Of a DNA stretch of 64,000 bases, positions 61,901-64,000 are shown piece by piece. Position 1 is the stretch's first letter. Every line of letters begins with the position of its first letter. The position numbers were made by a program, and so were the translations under genes. Origin of the DNA: Nephromyces sp. MM_2019 (taxonomy: Eukaryota; Apicomplexa; Aconoidasida; Nephromycida). Location: the NCBI GenBank assembly GCA_015657535.1, contig JADHZB010000352.1, forward strand, positions 1 through 64,000, given 5' to 3'. A model generated the notes under the pieces. The model ran no database searches. It saw only the letters and a program-made list of their open reading frames with translations, and was not told the origin of the DNA.

Positions 61901-64000
61901 TATATACCTAATTCTATACAATACAAACACTTAATAATATTATCTTATCAGCACATACATCTATAACATTATTTATACAATATATATATGTTATTTCAAA
62001 AAAATAATATAATATACTTTATAACTCATTTTATTCATGCAAACACACACAAGTTATAACACACTTTTTTATCATTAATAATTACATATTTTTTTCATTT
62101 GTTAGTATAACAACCCTACCCTTAACAACTGACCATAGTTTAATAACTGATTTGACTGCATTTGATTATAGTAATATTACATACTATACATTTCTATGAT
62201 ATATTGGGCAACTCATAGAACTATTTTATACTATATATACATTTTAAAATTTATGCCTTCAATTATACACACCAAACATATAAAGACAAATAATAATTTT
62301 ATACACATATAGCCAACATACGCTCTCTTTGTTTACACACACTACACAAACAATATAAATACTCAATATTCAGACATAGTACAAGAGATATACATACACA
62401 TCACATAATCCAGATACACAATACATATTACAAACACACTACATATTACAAACACACTACATATTACAAACACACTACTTATTACAAACACACTACACAT
62501 CACAAACACACCATACTTTAAACATATACTATACGTTACACACACACCCCACATTATACACACTATTCTCTAAATATACGATACATATTACACACAAGTT
62601 ATAAAAAAATTAAATTGATAACATAATCTAGATACATTTAATATATAAATTAAATTTACACAGTAAAACTTGGCATATTAGATAAACCTACACAGATACC
62701 ACAGCCCCCCACATTTTCAGATAAGGATTGGTTAACCTTTTTTCATACACATTTTCAATAATGAATAAATATTTTACACATTATAAGCACTATTGTGATA
62801 ATTTGATTGTATATGCTGTCTACACACAGTTTTATATCTCTATACATACTATTATTTATATACACACACCGTCATAAACAATATAATTGCTATACTAGTT
62901 TCATAACAAAATTTTAATTATTGTTATTTTCTCTGTATATACACACCCTATTTAATAGTAATTATATATATATATATATATATATATCTAAAGATCTCAT
63001 TATATTATGTATGTAGATATACCTATAAATGTATATACACATATTGATATCTACACAGCATCAATATAATGTGCGTGTGTGTGTATGTGTCTTTTTGTGT
63101 GTATATTTAGTGCTATACAATTATCAAGTTTTACCTATTCATCTATACGTGACAATAAAACTTGTCTACCGAAATTAATGGATGAATCAGAGGAGTATGA
63201 TTTTCTTAAGGGTTGGCAAAATGTGTGGCTATCTTACACACCCCCATGGCCTATTTATTTGGTTGTTACACACAACCATTTAAACTCATATAATTTATTT
63301 TTTCAACTCCTTTTCTTACTCAAGTAAGAGTTATATAAAAAATTATATATTATATGTTTGTGTGTTTGTTTGTGTACGTGTTTATATATATATATTATTA
63401 TTATTAGGAGAGGACAACACAATTTTATAAGGATGTGGTCAGAAGGTGCAACTTGGAGGAGGTAAATTAACATTATATTACACACGCTCATACAAATAAA
63501 CACATAAAAACACACCCACCAACACACGCTCATACAAACAAACACATAAAAACACACCCACCAACACATACACACACAAACAAACACACACACACATACA
63601 AACACGCACACACATACACAATAAATATATAATGTAGAACTATCTGTAAATTTACACCGGATGACTCAGCCATTTTAACTCAATTTTGGCTCACTAAATC
63701 ACGTATGGAATTCCTATTTAATCGAATAATTGAATTTATTCATCACAATGTATTAGAGGTAAATATAAATTTGAATCATCTTACGCTTAGATATTTATGC
63801 ACGAAAACACAAACACATACACACACATATACACATACATATACACACATACATATACACATACTAACACAAACGCACTCACACATGCATGTATATATAC
63901 ACACCCACACATACAAACATTACATAAAGATAATTATATATTGTTAATTAATCACAGCCTGAATTTGCTGATTTGAACTCAAATTGTCTTAACACACATT
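56784..64000 (+). CDS. GCP4: Gamma-tubulin complex component 4 with inserted lectin-like domain, 3' end outside window
   Basis: GCP4 is a gamma-tubulin ring complex subunit that nucleates microtubules. Twenty-two phase-consistent exons are seen: 56784-57482, 57600-57764, 57825-57919, 57987-58119, 58201-58296, 58500-58590, 58653-58735, 58797-58917, 58993-59038, 59118-59195, 59257-59398, 59726-59897, 60324-60446, 60819-61074, 61505-61574, 61735-61778, 62106-62170, 62682-62730, 63111-63323, 63408-63461, 63638-63758 and 63958 onward (986 codons so far). GRIP1 signatures: SLFHEILMALAGFSG, LSEWILYGQLKDPYREYFI, VLEIGKYVRLLFR, FIRDFYLLGKGDFHSHFIE. GRIP2 signatures: WLSYTPPWPIYLVVTHNHL, SRMEFLFNRIIEFIHHNV. 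Between them residues of about 525-826 form a concanavalin-like fold: RLYM, YSAIWLNN, YPGFE, CRFAVVLQND, CLAIEFTLSI, QQISIYL, TYVGIT. The ATG at 56784 fits the family start; no stop separates the parts. Confidence 0.92.
58948..58987. repeat. TA microsatellite at GCP4 intron 8 acceptor
   Basis: About 20 TA units run to within five bases of the GTTAG acceptor of exon 9. Confidence 0.95.
62380..62570. repeat. ACATATTACAAACACACT tandem repeat in GCP4 intron 17
   Basis: Five or six close copies of an 18-base unit lie in the longest intron of GCP4 (62171-62681). They carry an open frame on the minus strand that is a repeat artefact. Confidence 0.85.
63480..63625. repeat. Duplicated CACACCCACCAACACACGCTCATACAAA-type repeat
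   Basis: Two near-identical copies of about 48 bases (63486-63533 and 63534-63575) are followed by ACAC runs in GCP4 intron 20. Confidence 0.85.

Noticed and set aside
62363..62563. Minus-strand ORF of repeated Val-Phe-Val-Ile-Cys units
   Set aside because: It comes from an 18-base tandem repeat in GCP4 intron 17.
1..64000. CRISPR arrays, bacterial operons or insertion sequences
   Set aside because: The tandem repeats have no unique spacers, genes have spliceosomal introns, and no transposase or integrase was seen.
1..64000. tRNA or rRNA genes
   Set aside because: I saw no tRNA-like cloverleaf with B-box consensus and no conserved rRNA segment, but a covariance-model scan would be needed to exclude a tRNA.

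Overview
The window is a piece of an AT-rich, intron-rich protist nuclear genome. Three features point to an apicomplexan or close relative. There is a secreted thrombospondin-type-1 adhesin with a TRAP-style acidic, tryptophan-containing tail (46310-47620, minus). There is a small secreted CPW-WPC protein (55000-56442, plus). Introns are GT-AG and numerous. The gene set is not that of a reduced haematozoan: it holds a flagellar DPCD protein, the molybdopterin synthase large subunit MoaE/MOCS2B, and a clear ORC3. A flagellate apicomplexan-type lineage that keeps molybdenum-cofactor synthesis (for example a nephromycid or gregarine relative) would fit. That placement is inference. The code looks standard, since the long exons have no internal stops and genes end in TAA, TAG and TGA.

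Layout, left to right: mucin-like/alpha-carbonic anhydrase (minus, cut by the left edge); DPCD (plus); YKT6 R-SNARE (minus); MoaE (plus); a small membrane protein (plus); a two-exon basic protein (minus); DDI1 ubiquitin-like aspartyl protease with ten exons and repeat-filled introns (plus); a membrane RING-H2 E3 ligase (minus); a PEBP-family gene (plus); ORC3 (plus); a 90-aa membrane protein (minus); a second 90-aa protein (minus); a 1104-aa helical, HEAT-like protein (minus); RNA polymerase I subunit RPA12 (plus); the TRAP-like adhesin (minus); a secreted lectin-like multi-exon gene (minus); a coiled-coil protein, a Qc-SNARE and a helical protein (all plus); the CPW-WPC protein (plus); and GCP4, the gamma-tubulin complex component 4, with 22 exons seen, cut by the right edge (plus).

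The most striking gene is GCP4. Between its two GRIP regions, in one continuous set of phase-consistent exons, lies an inserted concanavalin-A/L-type-lectin-like domain of about 300 residues. The same gene crosses a sharp boundary in DNA texture. Its first ten introns are mostly 60-200 nt and plain AT-rich; from intron 11 (about 59.4 kb) most are 160-511 nt and full of CA/TA microsatellites. The whole window alternates between such microsatellite-rich blocks (about 0-4, 13-26.7, 33.4-45 and 59.4-64 kb) and quieter AT-rich blocks.

Exon models were built by hand from splice motifs, phase and protein similarity remembered from known families. Models whose total length closes exactly in frame (YKT6, MoaE, DDI1, RING E3, ORC3, TRAP-like, CPW-WPC, Qc-SNARE, 1104-aa protein) are the most reliable.
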